Part shown: positions 18,165 through 26,286 of the stretch, one piece after another
Layout of the letters: every line of letters starts with the position of its first letter
Numbering within the stretch: the stretch's first letter is position 1
Source: Chloroflexota bacterium
GTDB taxonomy: Bacteria; Chloroflexota; Chloroflexia; Chloroflexales; Roseiflexaceae
NCBI GenBank assembly: GCA_018969485.1
Contig: JAGWYG010000001.1
Location: 52,978 to 116,977, forward strand
DNA length: 64,000 nucleotides
Reading direction: 5' to 3'
The notes under the pieces: model-generated
The model's input: only the letters and a program-made list of their open reading frames with translations
Database searches by the model: none
What the model was told of the DNA's origin: nothing
Program-made: the position numbers and the translations under genes

Positions 18165-18444
18165 TGCCGCGTGGCTGTCGTTGCGCGACGCGGCCCATCT
18201 GTTCCGGGTGACCCCCGAGACGATGCTGCTGTGGGTGCGCGAAGGCTATATCGCCGCGGAATGCTGGGATGGCAGCCACCACATCGAGCGTGCCACGCTC
18301 GAGTCGCTGCTACGGCGCTGGCCGCTGCAGCCGCCAGCGGGCGCTGCGGTGGAGTCAGCGCACGATCATCCTGCTGCCCCCACACATCGGCCGGCGGTCA
18401 CCGTGGTGGAGTCGAGTGGAGATCGGGGTGAGCGATGCGATTGA
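18106..18444 (+). CDS. Excisionase-like HTH protein 2
   Basis: 112 residues. The core, LSLRDAAHLFRVTPETMLLWVREGYIAAECWDGSHHIERATLESLLRRW, is a helix-turn-helix of the same kind as in the preceding gene, followed by a loose tail rich in proline and histidine. GGGAG lies 7 bases before the GTG at 18106; an ATG at 18112 is also possible. The stop overlaps the next start. Confidence 0.65.
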   Translation: MPMKTQTYWISLLSARLRHDAAWLSLRDAAHLFRVTPETMLLWVREGYIAAECWDGSHHIERATLESLLRRWPLQPPAGAAVESAHDHPAAPTHRPAVTVVESSGDRGERCD

Positions 18445-19667
18445 TGACCTGGCTGTGCGGAGCAATGATGATCGCGGGAGGGAGCATGCTGAGTGTGCCA
18501 ACATCCGTCCAGGCCGCGAGCGGGCAGTGGCAGGCGGCGGACGGCGACTGGATCTGGCTGGAGCGCGAGCTCGTCGTCGGCAACTGGGTACTCGACGCTG
18601 GCATGGGCATCGCTGCCGGCATGCTGGCCAGCATCAACGAGACGCTGCGGGTCATCTTTGCGGCGCTGCTCGCGCTGATTGATCCCGATCCAGCATGCGG
18701 CCGGCTGGGAGTCATCCTGTGTACTCCACCGACGCTGTTCCTCGATCGCGGCGGCGTGCTGGGTGCCGCAGTCCAGCAGCTCTGGGAGCTCTTCCGGCCG
18801 ATCGCCGGCGCACTGGTGGCGCTCCTGCTGCTGGTGCGCATTGGCCGTATCATCGTCGATGGCCCCGCCGATCTGGCACGCGAGGCGCGATCGCTCACGC
18901 TTCACGGCAGCGCGGCGATCGTCGGCATCTATGCCGGCGAATCATTCATCGCGCTGGCACTCGATGCGCTCAACGAGGTGCATCGGGCGCTCTTGCCAGC
19001 CGAGTCGCTCGAACGATTGATCTGGCAGCGCCCGGCGGTCGCGGAGCTGAGCATCGGGCTTGAGCTCACCACGCTGACGCTGCTGATCGTCGTCGGCATT
19101 CTGCTCACCCGCGCCCTGATGCGTATCGTCGTCCTGGCGCTGCTGATCGGCGTGGCACCGCTGGCAGCGGCGCTGCTGATCGATCGGGCGACTGCGCCAC
19201 GCTTTGGGAGCTGGCTGGCGCGCCTGGGCGATACCCTGCTACAGCAAACTGTGTGGGTCGGCTGCCTGGGCGTCGGCGCAGCCTGCTTCGGCGCGGCGAC
19301 GCGCGCACCAGCCGATGATGTGTCGGGGCAACTCGGCGCACTTGCGGCGAGCGCGGCAATCTTCGCACTGGCGCTCGGTGGCGAAGCATGGCTGCCGGGC
19401 GGCGCGGCATCAGCGCGCATTGGGGCGCTGGTCCGTCAGAACTGGCCAGCACGACGCATTGCCAATGATCGTGGAGCACTGGCACACCGCGGCATCTCGC
19501 TGCCGGGTGTCATCGCCGCCGCAGCCGCGCGGCCCGACGGCGACCCGCGCCGCAGCGCGGCAGCAGTGCGCCAGCGCGCAATGGTGCCTGTGCCAGCCGC
19601 ACCACCCCCACCACCCCGCCGCCGTCCGCCGCCACCACCGGCGCGCGGGGTCGTGACGAGCGCATGA
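18435..19667 (+). CDS. VirB6/TrbL-like polytopic membrane protein
   Basis: 410 residues. A signal-peptide-like N-terminus is followed by a hydrophobic protein with about six membrane helices, including IAGALVALLLLVRIG, LTLLIVVGILL and VVLALLIGVAPLAAALLI, and a proline-rich cytoplasmic or surface tail (PPPPPRRRPPPPP). The arrangement, with a long central helix set and a position upstream of the VirB2/VirB3/VirB4-like genes, suggests the VirB6/TrbL channel of a type IV secretion system. Sequence motifs in this family are weak, so this is mostly from topology and context. Confidence 0.6.
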   Translation: MRLMTWLCGAMMIAGGSMLSVPTSVQAASGQWQAADGDWIWLERELVVGNWVLDAGMGIAAGMLASINETLRVIFAALLALIDPDPACGRLGVILCTPPTLFLDRGGVLGAAVQQLWELFRPIAGALVALLLLVRIGRIIVDGPADLAREARSLTLHGSAAIVGIYAGESFIALALDALNEVHRALLPAESLERLIWQRPAVAELSIGLELTTLTLLIVVGILLTRALMRIVVLALLIGVAPLAAALLIDRATAPRFGSWLARLGDTLLQQTVWVGCLGVGAACFGAATRAPADDVSGQLGALAASAAIFALALGGEAWLPGGAASARIGALVRQNWPARRIANDRGALAHRGISLPGVIAAAAARPDGDPRRSAAAVRQRAMVPVPAAPPPPPRRRPPPPPARGVVTSA

Positions 19668-19676
19668 GGCTGTACG

Positions 19677-21590
19677 ATGCGATACACACGATCGAAGCCG
19701 CCGCTGGGAGCCCTGATCACCGGGGTGATTGCTGCCATCGCTGCGCTCGCCTGCGCCTGCGGCGCCATCGGAGTGATCTTCCAGGCGAGCACGCTGGTCT
19801 GGCCGGTCGCGACCGACTCCGGCTACCGGGCGACGGGCTGGCTGGTATCGCAGCCGTTTGGATGGAGCCAGTCGGTACCGGGTGGCGCACCGCGCTTTCA
19901 CGAAGCCATCGAGGTGCGTGGCGTCGGGTTCTGTGCCGGATGTCCGATGGTGGCGGCGATCGATGCCGATGTCCGCAGCATCGGATGGCGCGACCCGCTG
20001 GCGCCATCTGATGGCGTGGTGGTGAGCATCGAGAACGATGGAGCGGGCATCACCCTGGAGTATGGTGGGCTGCGGCCATATCTGTTGCATGTGCAGCTCG
20101 AGGGGCGCATCATCGGGAGTGAACACGATACGCCCTACGCGCCACTCGGCGGCACGCTGCAGCCCGTCCTGGCGCCCGAATGGGTGACGACGCGCTGCGA
20201 TGTCCCGGTGACGTTTGTCGTGCAGAGCATCAGCGATGCGATGGTGACCTACGCCTATGATCGACCGGCGCGGTGCGTCACCAGCGTCGCGTGGGCACGG
20301 CGTGGTGATGGATGGCGTGGCTGGATCGCCGACGATCCGATGGCGGTCGATGGTCGCGCCAGCATCGCCTGGAGCACACCAGCACCACAGAACCGCCGTG
20401 TCGCCGATGTGGCGCTGCGCTTTCGCGCCGCGCTGGTCGCGCCACCGCCGACGGTGACGGCGACCATGCCAGCCTGCGATACGATCGGCTGTGCGACGCC
20501 GACCGCGGCCAGTCGGCGCGTCGAACATCGCCTTGTCGCGTCACAGCTTCCTGCGGCTCCGTGCCCGCGCGAGGCCCTCGTGGCACTGCCCGGCGTCGTC
20601 AATGCGCATGGCACCACCGCCGGCATGCTGCTGAGTGCCGGTGCGGCGACGCAGTTTGCGGCGGCTCGCGCCGAGATCTGGCGCCAGACTGGCCGCGACC
20701 TGCTGGCGCGCCTGGCCGACGCCCTGCGCGCGCCTGAGTTTCATACGACCCGCCCCGGGGTGGCCTTCCGCTCGTGGCATAAGGCGGGGCGTGCCATCGA
20801 TCTCGACATCGGGGCGGGATGGCGGCGCGTGGCCGAGGGGCGACGCTGGCGACTGTTCATCGGGATGGTGGATGTCACGGCCATCCTCGAGCAGCATGGC
20901 TGGCATCGCATCGACGATCGTGCCGATTCACCCGAGTGGTGGCACTACGAATATCGGACTGACCAGCTCAGTTGGGCGGCTGCGATGCAGCGCATCTGGC
21001 CACTGGCGCGTCTCCGTGCCGCATTCCCCGACATCGCATGGTCTGGATCGGAGTGCGCACCGGTCGATCTGCCGGCCGGCGCCGCGGCATGCGTTGTCGG
21101 CACGCCGACCTTCGACAGCCAGATGAGTACGGTTGCCGGCTGTGGTCCGCCGGTCACGATCGACAGCCCGGTCGGCCTGCTGCACGGCATCATCGGGTAC
21201 CTCGCCGATGCATCGCCGCCGCGGTTGCGCCTTGCGCTACGCCTGCGCGGTGTCGATGGGCGGGCGGCAACGACCTTTATCTGCACGACATCGTGGCTCG
21301 GTACCTTGCCGACACCGGCGGCCGGCCCGTGTACCACCGAATATGCCGATCCGCAGGATTTCCTGCCACGCGTGATGGACGCCCGATCGCATGGTGATGG
21401 ACCGGTCGCCGATGGCGATCCGTATCAACTGCCGCCGCCCGACCAGCCCGGTTCGGCGTTTGGCGGCACCAGCGCCGGCTCCTACTGGTCACCCCACGCA
21501 CGGCAACCCGGCTATGGCGGTGGCGATGTGGCGAGCATGCTGCGTGAGTGGTGGTGCGGCCGGTGGCACAGCGCATCGTGGTGCCGCTGA
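19677..21590 (+). CDS. Cell-wall hydrolase with degenerate M23-like and VanY-type M15 domains
   Basis: 637 residues with an N-terminal membrane helix. Residues about 74-160 resemble a LytM/M23 fold (FHEAIEV, PMVAAIDADV, GVVVSIENDG, YLLHVQLEGRII) but the HxGxD zinc motif reads HEAIEV, so it may be inactive. Residues about 340-430 match a D,D-carboxypeptidase of the VanY/M15B type: SWHKAGRAIDLD with the zinc histidine and aspartate, and EWWHYEY with the second zinc histidine. Conjugation systems of single-membrane bacteria need such a hydrolase (compare VirB1 and PrgK) to cross the wall. The proline-rich tail is unexplained. Confidence 0.72.
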   Translation: MRYTRSKPPLGALITGVIAAIAALACACGAIGVIFQASTLVWPVATDSGYRATGWLVSQPFGWSQSVPGGAPRFHEAIEVRGVGFCAGCPMVAAIDADVRSIGWRDPLAPSDGVVVSIENDGAGITLEYGGLRPYLLHVQLEGRIIGSEHDTPYAPLGGTLQPVLAPEWVTTRCDVPVTFVVQSISDAMVTYAYDRPARCVTSVAWARRGDGWRGWIADDPMAVDGRASIAWSTPAPQNRRVADVALRFRAALVAPPPTVTATMPACDTIGCATPTAASRRVEHRLVASQLPAAPCPREALVALPGVVNAHGTTAGMLLSAGAATQFAAARAEIWRQTGRDLLARLADALRAPEFHTTRPGVAFRSWHKAGRAIDLDIGAGWRRVAEGRRWRLFIGMVDVTAILEQHGWHRIDDRADSPEWWHYEYRTDQLSWAAAMQRIWPLARLRAAFPDIAWSGSECAPVDLPAGAAACVVGTPTFDSQMSTVAGCGPPVTIDSPVGLLHGIIGYLADASPPRLRLALRLRGVDGRAATTFICTTSWLGTLPTPAAGPCTTEYADPQDFLPRVMDARSHGDGPVADGDPYQLPPPDQPGSAFGGTSAGSYWSPHARQPGYGGGDVASMLREWWCGRWHSASWCR

Positions 21591-21673
21591 ATGCTGTGGG
21601 CGCCGGACGCAGATCCGTGGGGTGGGCGGTGGCTGCCGCGCCATATCGCGACGAACCTGAAAGGAGGAACATC

Positions 21674-21898
21674 ATGCCGTCACTCAATGGATTGTTCGCC
21701 GCACTGACCACCTGGTTGCTCAATCTCATCACCGTCGCCGGAGGATTCTTCCTGTTGATCGATCTTGCCCGGCATGTGTTCTCGACGCCACGTGATCTGC
21801 GTGCCGCCGGGATCGATATCGCGGTGTTCGTCATTCTGCTGGCGATCGCCAGTCAGTCCAATGCGATCGTCACCTGGGCAAGCGGCCAGATTCGCTGA
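21674..21898 (+). CDS. VirB2/TrbC-like small membrane protein
   Basis: 74 residues, two membrane helices (LITVAGGFFLLIDLA and IDIAVFVILLAIASQ) joined by a short basic loop. This size and topology, directly before PrgI-like and VirB4-like genes, fit a VirB2/TrbC-type pilin or channel subunit. The ATG at 21674 has a strong AAGGAGGA upstream. No signal peptide is clear. Assignment is by topology and order only. Confidence 0.5.
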   Translation: MPSLNGLFAALTTWLLNLITVAGGFFLLIDLARHVFSTPRDLRAAGIDIAVFVILLAIASQSNAIVTWASGQIR

Positions 21899-21903
21899 GG
21901 TGT

Positions 21904-22290
21904 GTGATGTCCCACGATGATCTCTGCGCCGCCGTTCCACGCTCGCTTCGGGTGCGTGGCAGCATCGCCATCGCCGGCGTGCGCCTCCCCACGACGATCT
22001 TCATGGTTGCGGTCGCCGCACTGGCGCTCAGCGCCGCGCTGATTGTCACAGGCACTCCGGTGACCGAGAGCATCAGCGCCATCGCGCCGCTGGCAGCATC
22101 GGCGATTGCTGTTCACGAGGTGCGCTGGCATGGATACGGTGTGACCGCCCTGCTGTTGATGCTGCTGCGACACGTTGGCCGACCGCAGCGCCTCGAATGG
22201 TCGGCGGTCCTTGTCTGGTGCGACGACGCGCCGCCGCGTGCAGTGCGCGCGGCCACCGCGCCAGGAGAACGGGGAGATGATGATGCGTGA
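21904..22290 (+). CDS. PrgI/VirB3-like membrane protein
   Basis: 128 residues with the PrgI-type pattern: VPRSLRVRGSIAIAGVRL, then helices TIFMVAVAALALSAALIV and a second hydrophobic segment, ending in a cytoplasmic tail. PrgI/VirB3 proteins sit beside the VirB4 ATPase in conjugation machines of monoderm bacteria. The GTG at 21904 and the ATG at 21907 are both possible. Its 3' half is copied in the next small frame. Confidence 0.58.
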   Translation: MMSHDDLCAAVPRSLRVRGSIAIAGVRLPTTIFMVAVAALALSAALIVTGTPVTESISAIAPLAASAIAVHEVRWHGYGVTALLLMLLRHVGRPQRLEWSAVLVWCDDAPPRAVRAATAPGERGDDDA

Positions 22291-22492
22291 GATGTGCGCC
22301 ATGGTTCGATCGCCAGCACCCGGGATCCTCGCTCGCGGGGCGTGCCGCTGGGGCGCTGGCGCGACCGATCAACCGGTGCTGCTGCTACGACACATCAGCC
22401 GACTGCAGCGCCCCGCGCGCTCGGCGGTCCTGACATTGCTCGCGACGCACGCTTCGCGCGTGCCGTCGGAACGGCGAGCTGACGATGCATGA
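22277..22492 (+). CDS. Partial duplicate of the PrgI-like gene, 71 codons
   Basis: Small frame that overlaps its neighbours at both ends (start inside the PrgI-like gene's end, stop TGA overlapping the ATG of the next gene). Its protein matches the second half of the preceding gene with equal spacing (for example LLLRHISRLQRPARSAVL against LMLLRHVGRPQRLEWSAVL). At the DNA level 22381-22430 matches 22161-22210 at 40 of 50 positions. Whether it is translated is open; it may be a relic of a tandem duplication kept to preserve coupling. Confidence 0.45.
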   Translation: MMMREMCAMVRSPAPGILARGACRWGAGATDQPVLLLRHISRLQRPARSAVLTLLATHASRVPSERRADDA

Positions 22493-23153
22493 ATTACGCA
22501 GCATGCTGCACCTCGCCGTCGGTCATGGCGCCATCGTGCGCGCCGATGGCGTCGCGGTGGCGCTGGTCGCCGGCGGTGCTCCCGCATGGGAGCTGCTCGC
22601 TCCCCAGGACCGCGCGCGCATCGGTGCGGCCTATCATCGCCTGGTGTGTGCACTTGATGCACCGCTCGACATCTACACCTTCGACGAACCACCGGATACC
22701 AGCGCCCAGGCCGGGCAGTTGCGGCAGCGGCAGGTGGGTGCCATCGATCGCGACGCGCCACAGCATGCGGCCATCCTGGGCGAGATGGCCGGATATCTCG
22801 ATGACCTGGGCAGCATCACGACAACCCGTGGTCGGCATGTCATCTGGGCGATGGCGCTTGCGCCAGAACGGCATCGCCGCATCGGATGGCCATGGCAGCG
22901 CACTGCTGGCGCACCACCGGTGAACGTGGATGCCGGCCTGCGCGCCGCCGGCACCGCCGCCCGGCGCCTCGCCGACGATCTGGCGATGCTCGAGGGCGTG
23001 CCGGCACCCCAACCGCTGTCGATGCGCGCGGCAGCCCGGGTGCTCTACCGCCTGGCAGATCCGGTCCGCGCACGCTTCATTCATCCCGATCGCGCCATCG
23101 AACCACCGACGCCGGTACGCCACGACCAGCGCATCGCACGAGGTTCACCATGA
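22485..23153 (+). CDS. VirB4 N-terminal (HAS-barrel-type) domain as a separate protein
   Basis: 222 residues. The first 70 residues, AIVRADGVAVALVAGGAPAWELL...YHRLVCALDAPLDIYTF, follow the pattern of the N-terminal beta-domain of TraC/VirB4-type ATPases. The C-terminal part is helical and lacks a P-loop. The stop overlaps the start of the ATPase gene as ATGA. The simplest reading is that VirB4 is split here into a structural subunit and an ATPase, as has been seen in some monoderm systems. Confidence 0.5.
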   Translation: MHELRSMLHLAVGHGAIVRADGVAVALVAGGAPAWELLAPQDRARIGAAYHRLVCALDAPLDIYTFDEPPDTSAQAGQLRQRQVGAIDRDAPQHAAILGEMAGYLDDLGSITTTRGRHVIWAMALAPERHRRIGWPWQRTAGAPPVNVDAGLRAAGTAARRLADDLAMLEGVPAPQPLSMRAAARVLYRLADPVRARFIHPDRAIEPPTPVRHDQRIARGSP

Positions 23154-25030
23154 CCCTGCGCGACGCCCTCAAACGACCGATCATCGCGCCGGTTCCGACG
23201 ACGCGGACACGGCGGCGCATCGCCGCCGGCGCAACCACGCTGGCCGATATCATCGCGCCGATGGCGATTGATCGCCGGCGCGCCAGCATGCTGCTCGCCG
23301 GCGACACATGGTTTACGACGATGGTTGTGCGCGCATTCCCGGCGGTGCTGGGTCTGGCGTGGCTCGACGATCTGCGGCTGGCGTTGGCCGGAAGCGGTAC
23401 GGTGGTACACCAGCGCATCACGCCCGTCGATGATGCGCTGGCGCGACAGTTGCTGGCGCGCAGCGAGGATACGGCGATCGGCACGCTGACAGGCGATGCG
23501 CGTGCCGGCATGCATCTCGACGCCGATGCACAGCAGGGCATGGAGGCCGCAGCGCAACTACGGCGCGACCTCGTGGCAGGTACCGATCGCCTGGTGCGCT
23601 ACAGCATCGCGCTGACGGTATCTGCTGCCACGCCCGACGAACTCGCCGATCGGGTTGCGACGATTCGCCGTGCCGCAGCACAACTCGGCGTCATCCTCAG
23701 CGTCCCGCCATTTCGCCAATGGGAGGGCTATCGCGGCGCGCTACCGCTCGCCTTCGACGAGCTCGGACTGGTGCACGATAGCAGCGCCCGCGCGGCGGCC
23801 ATGGGTCTGCCGGTCGGCGCGCCCGGCATCAGCGATCAGCCGGAGGCATTGCTGTGCTGGGGCGAGCATCCCCGGACTGGTCGGCCGATCTGCTGGGATC
23901 GCTGGGATGCGACCAATCCGCATGCACTGGTGATCGCCGAATCGGGGTGTGGCAAGACATACGCCGTCTCTGGCCTGATTGCCCAGGAAGTCGCGCTCGG
24001 CGGAGAAGATGTCCTGATCCTCGACCCGAAATATCAGGAATACCGGCCATTGATCACTGGTCTTGGTGGCGCCTATATCACGCTATCCCGGTCGGCGGGA
24101 TGCCGGATCAATCCGCTGGCGCTGCCGCGACTCACCGACGAGCGCATCGCCGAGGTCGCCGCGCTGGAGGAAGATCTGCTCGGTCAGCGGATCACGTTCA
24201 TTCGGGCGTTGATCGTACGCGAGCTACGCGCCTCGGGCATGCTGGTCGACGCAGTCGATGTCACGCTGCTCGAGCAGGCGATTCAGCAGGCGTATGCCGA
24301 TCACGGCATCAGCAGCGATCCCAGGACGTTTGGCCAGCCGATGCCGACGTTCAGCACGATCCAGCACTGTCTGGCGCGCCACACCGGCAGTGAAGCCGAG
24401 CGGCTGGCGCGGGCACTGACGCTCTTCACGCGCGGTACGGTCGGCGATCTGTTCAACGCACCGGGAACCCTCGACCTGAGCGGATCGCTCGTCGGTCTCG
24501 ATGTCTCGCCGCTGCTCCGCACCCAGGATGACATGCTCGCGCGGCTGATTCCCGTCATCGTGATGGACTGCTTCGTCTCGGCGGCACTGCATCGTTCACC
24601 CGGGCGGCGCAGCCATCTGGTACTCGACGAGGCCCATGCCATCCTGCGCTCTGACGCTGGCGCACAGACGCTGGCGACGCTGTTTCGCATCGGCCGAGCC
24701 CTGCGCCTGAAGGTGACGCTCATCACCCAGGCGATCAGCGATCTGGACGAGTCGGCGGCGACCAGCATCGTGCTCGAGAACGCACGTACCAAGCTGTTGC
24801 TGGGCTTGAATCGTGACTCCGCGGCAGTCGCACGGGCGGCGGCGATTCTGGGCCTGAACGAGGCCGAGGCGCGCTATCTGGCGACGTGTCGCCTGACCCG
24901 CGAGGTGGGGGCGACGGCGCTGTTGCTCGCCGACGGGCGGCGGACTCCGCTGCTGGTGCCGCACTGGCCGCCGGCCATCCATCGGCTGATCGTCGGCGCT
25001 TCGGCAGCACACCGCGTGGGGGCATCGTGA
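23150..25030 (+). CDS. virB4: VirB4/TraC-like secretion ATPase
   Basis: 626 residues. The Walker A is ESGCGKT at residues 264-270, followed by ILDPKYQEY, and Walker B is HLVLDEAH near residue 490; TLITQAISDLDES and NARTKLLLGLN fit the C-terminal motifs of VirB4. Such ATPases energise assembly of type IV secretion systems and conjugative pili. The N-terminal domain is present only in part, the rest being in the upstream gene. It overlaps the next gene as GTGA. Confidence 0.88.
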   Translation: MTLRDALKRPIIAPVPTTRTRRRIAAGATTLADIIAPMAIDRRRASMLLAGDTWFTTMVVRAFPAVLGLAWLDDLRLALAGSGTVVHQRITPVDDALARQLLARSEDTAIGTLTGDARAGMHLDADAQQGMEAAAQLRRDLVAGTDRLVRYSIALTVSAATPDELADRVATIRRAAAQLGVILSVPPFRQWEGYRGALPLAFDELGLVHDSSARAAAMGLPVGAPGISDQPEALLCWGEHPRTGRPICWDRWDATNPHALVIAESGCGKTYAVSGLIAQEVALGGEDVLILDPKYQEYRPLITGLGGAYITLSRSAGCRINPLALPRLTDERIAEVAALEEDLLGQRITFIRALIVRELRASGMLVDAVDVTLLEQAIQQAYADHGISSDPRTFGQPMPTFSTIQHCLARHTGSEAERLARALTLFTRGTVGDLFNAPGTLDLSGSLVGLDVSPLLRTQDDMLARLIPVIVMDCFVSAALHRSPGRRSHLVLDEAHAILRSDAGAQTLATLFRIGRALRLKVTLITQAISDLDESAATSIVLENARTKLLLGLNRDSAAVARAAAILGLNEAEARYLATCRLTREVGATALLLADGRRTPLLVPHWPPAIHRLIVGASAAHRVGAS

Positions 25031-26280
25031 TCATCGCCGGCTATCGGTTCGACGGCGAGGCATTGCTCGCGCGCCTGGTGTATCGCTGGCACCGGCATTG
25101 CCTGGCGCTGCTGCTGCTCGCCGCGCTGGCCGTCCTGCTGTCACTGAACCCCTTCTGGTTTGGCGATACCACCATCCGGCTGACCGCACCACCCGATGCC
25201 GTCGTCACCGTCGACGGACACCCCTGGTCACCCGTCGTGCGCGCCGGTCGCCGACGGTTTGTTGCAACGATGCCGGACGGCCGCCGTTCGTGGAGCGACA
25301 TGACGCTCGTGGCCGGGATCACGACGACCGTGCGGCTGGGTGGTGGCATCGGCGTGACTGTCCGCCCCATTCCGCCGGCGGCTCCCGGCCTGCACATCGC
25401 GGCGGTGATGCCTGATGCCGGTGGGTGGCGCGTGGTGAGCCAGCCCGCTCCCGGCGCGGCTCCGGCGCTGCCGCAGCAGACGATGCACATCGGCAGCGAA
25501 TCGAGCAGCCGTCTGGTCACGATCGATGCGTACCGCGGCCTGGCCGACCAGACGCAGGTGGCAGGCCGGCTGGTCGAGGCCCTGGCGCGCCAGGAGCCTG
25601 ACATCGGCCTGGCGCTGACCATGCGTGGCTGGCCGGGCCACACCCGCCCAATCGACATTGCCGACGACGTCTCCCGTCTCGTGCTGGCGCCCGATGGCGC
25701 GACTGTGGCGCTGGTCCAGCCGCTGGATGGTGGCGAACAGCTCACGCTCCTCACGCCCCGGGAGGCGGTTCCGGTGGTCGCGGTACCTGGAACGATCGTG
25801 CGCATCATCTGGCAGCCGCAGGGTGCGGCGTGCGCGGTATACAGCATCGACGCGGGGCGCCTGGCGCTGACGCTGGTGCGCGCGCGCCCGACGGTCGCGG
25901 CGGTGACGGTCGGAGAACGTGCGTCGATGCCGGACGGTGTGGTGATGCCCGCGACGTGGACTGATGATGCGCTGTGGTGGCTGAACCTCGATGACGCCGG
26001 TGAATCACAGCTGTGGCGCGCGCAGCTCGCTGCGCTGGTGCCGCAGCGTGTCGCACCGCTCGAGGCGCTGGCATTCACGATGGCGCCGGATGGCGCGGTG
26101 CGCTTTGTGCGGCGCGCGGCAGCCGGGTTGGAGATCGGCCGAATGCGCGCGGGTGTGATCGAAATCGAGGCGGTGGTCGATACGGTCGTGATGGGGACGG
26201 ATCTGACGGCGTTCTGGCGCGCCGACGAACTGGTGGTCCTGGCAGGCGGGCGCGCCTGGCTGCTGATGCTTGGAGCATAG
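25027..26280 (+). CDS. Membrane-anchored PEGA/beta-propeller-like protein
   Basis: 417 residues, translation from GTG. One membrane helix at about residues 28-45 (LALLLLAALAVLLSL), then an extracellular PEGA-like domain (TAPPDAVVTVDGHPW...VRAGRRRFV), then a region of repeated beta blades such as DVSRLVLAPDGATVALVQPLDGGEQLTLL, like a WD40 or TolB-type propeller. No enzyme motif was seen. It lies between VirB4 and the FtsK-like gene and could be a secretion-apparatus component at the outer face. Confidence 0.6.
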   Translation: MIIAGYRFDGEALLARLVYRWHRHCLALLLLAALAVLLSLNPFWFGDTTIRLTAPPDAVVTVDGHPWSPVVRAGRRRFVATMPDGRRSWSDMTLVAGITTTVRLGGGIGVTVRPIPPAAPGLHIAAVMPDAGGWRVVSQPAPGAAPALPQQTMHIGSESSSRLVTIDAYRGLADQTQVAGRLVEALARQEPDIGLALTMRGWPGHTRPIDIADDVSRLVLAPDGATVALVQPLDGGEQLTLLTPREAVPVVAVPGTIVRIIWQPQGAACAVYSIDAGRLALTLVRARPTVAAVTVGERASMPDGVVMPATWTDDALWWLNLDDAGESQLWRAQLAALVPQRVAPLEALAFTMAPDGAVRFVRRAAAGLEIGRMRAGVIEIEAVVDTVVMGTDLTAFWRADELVVLAGGRAWLLMLGA

Positions 26281-26286
26281 ATTGCC

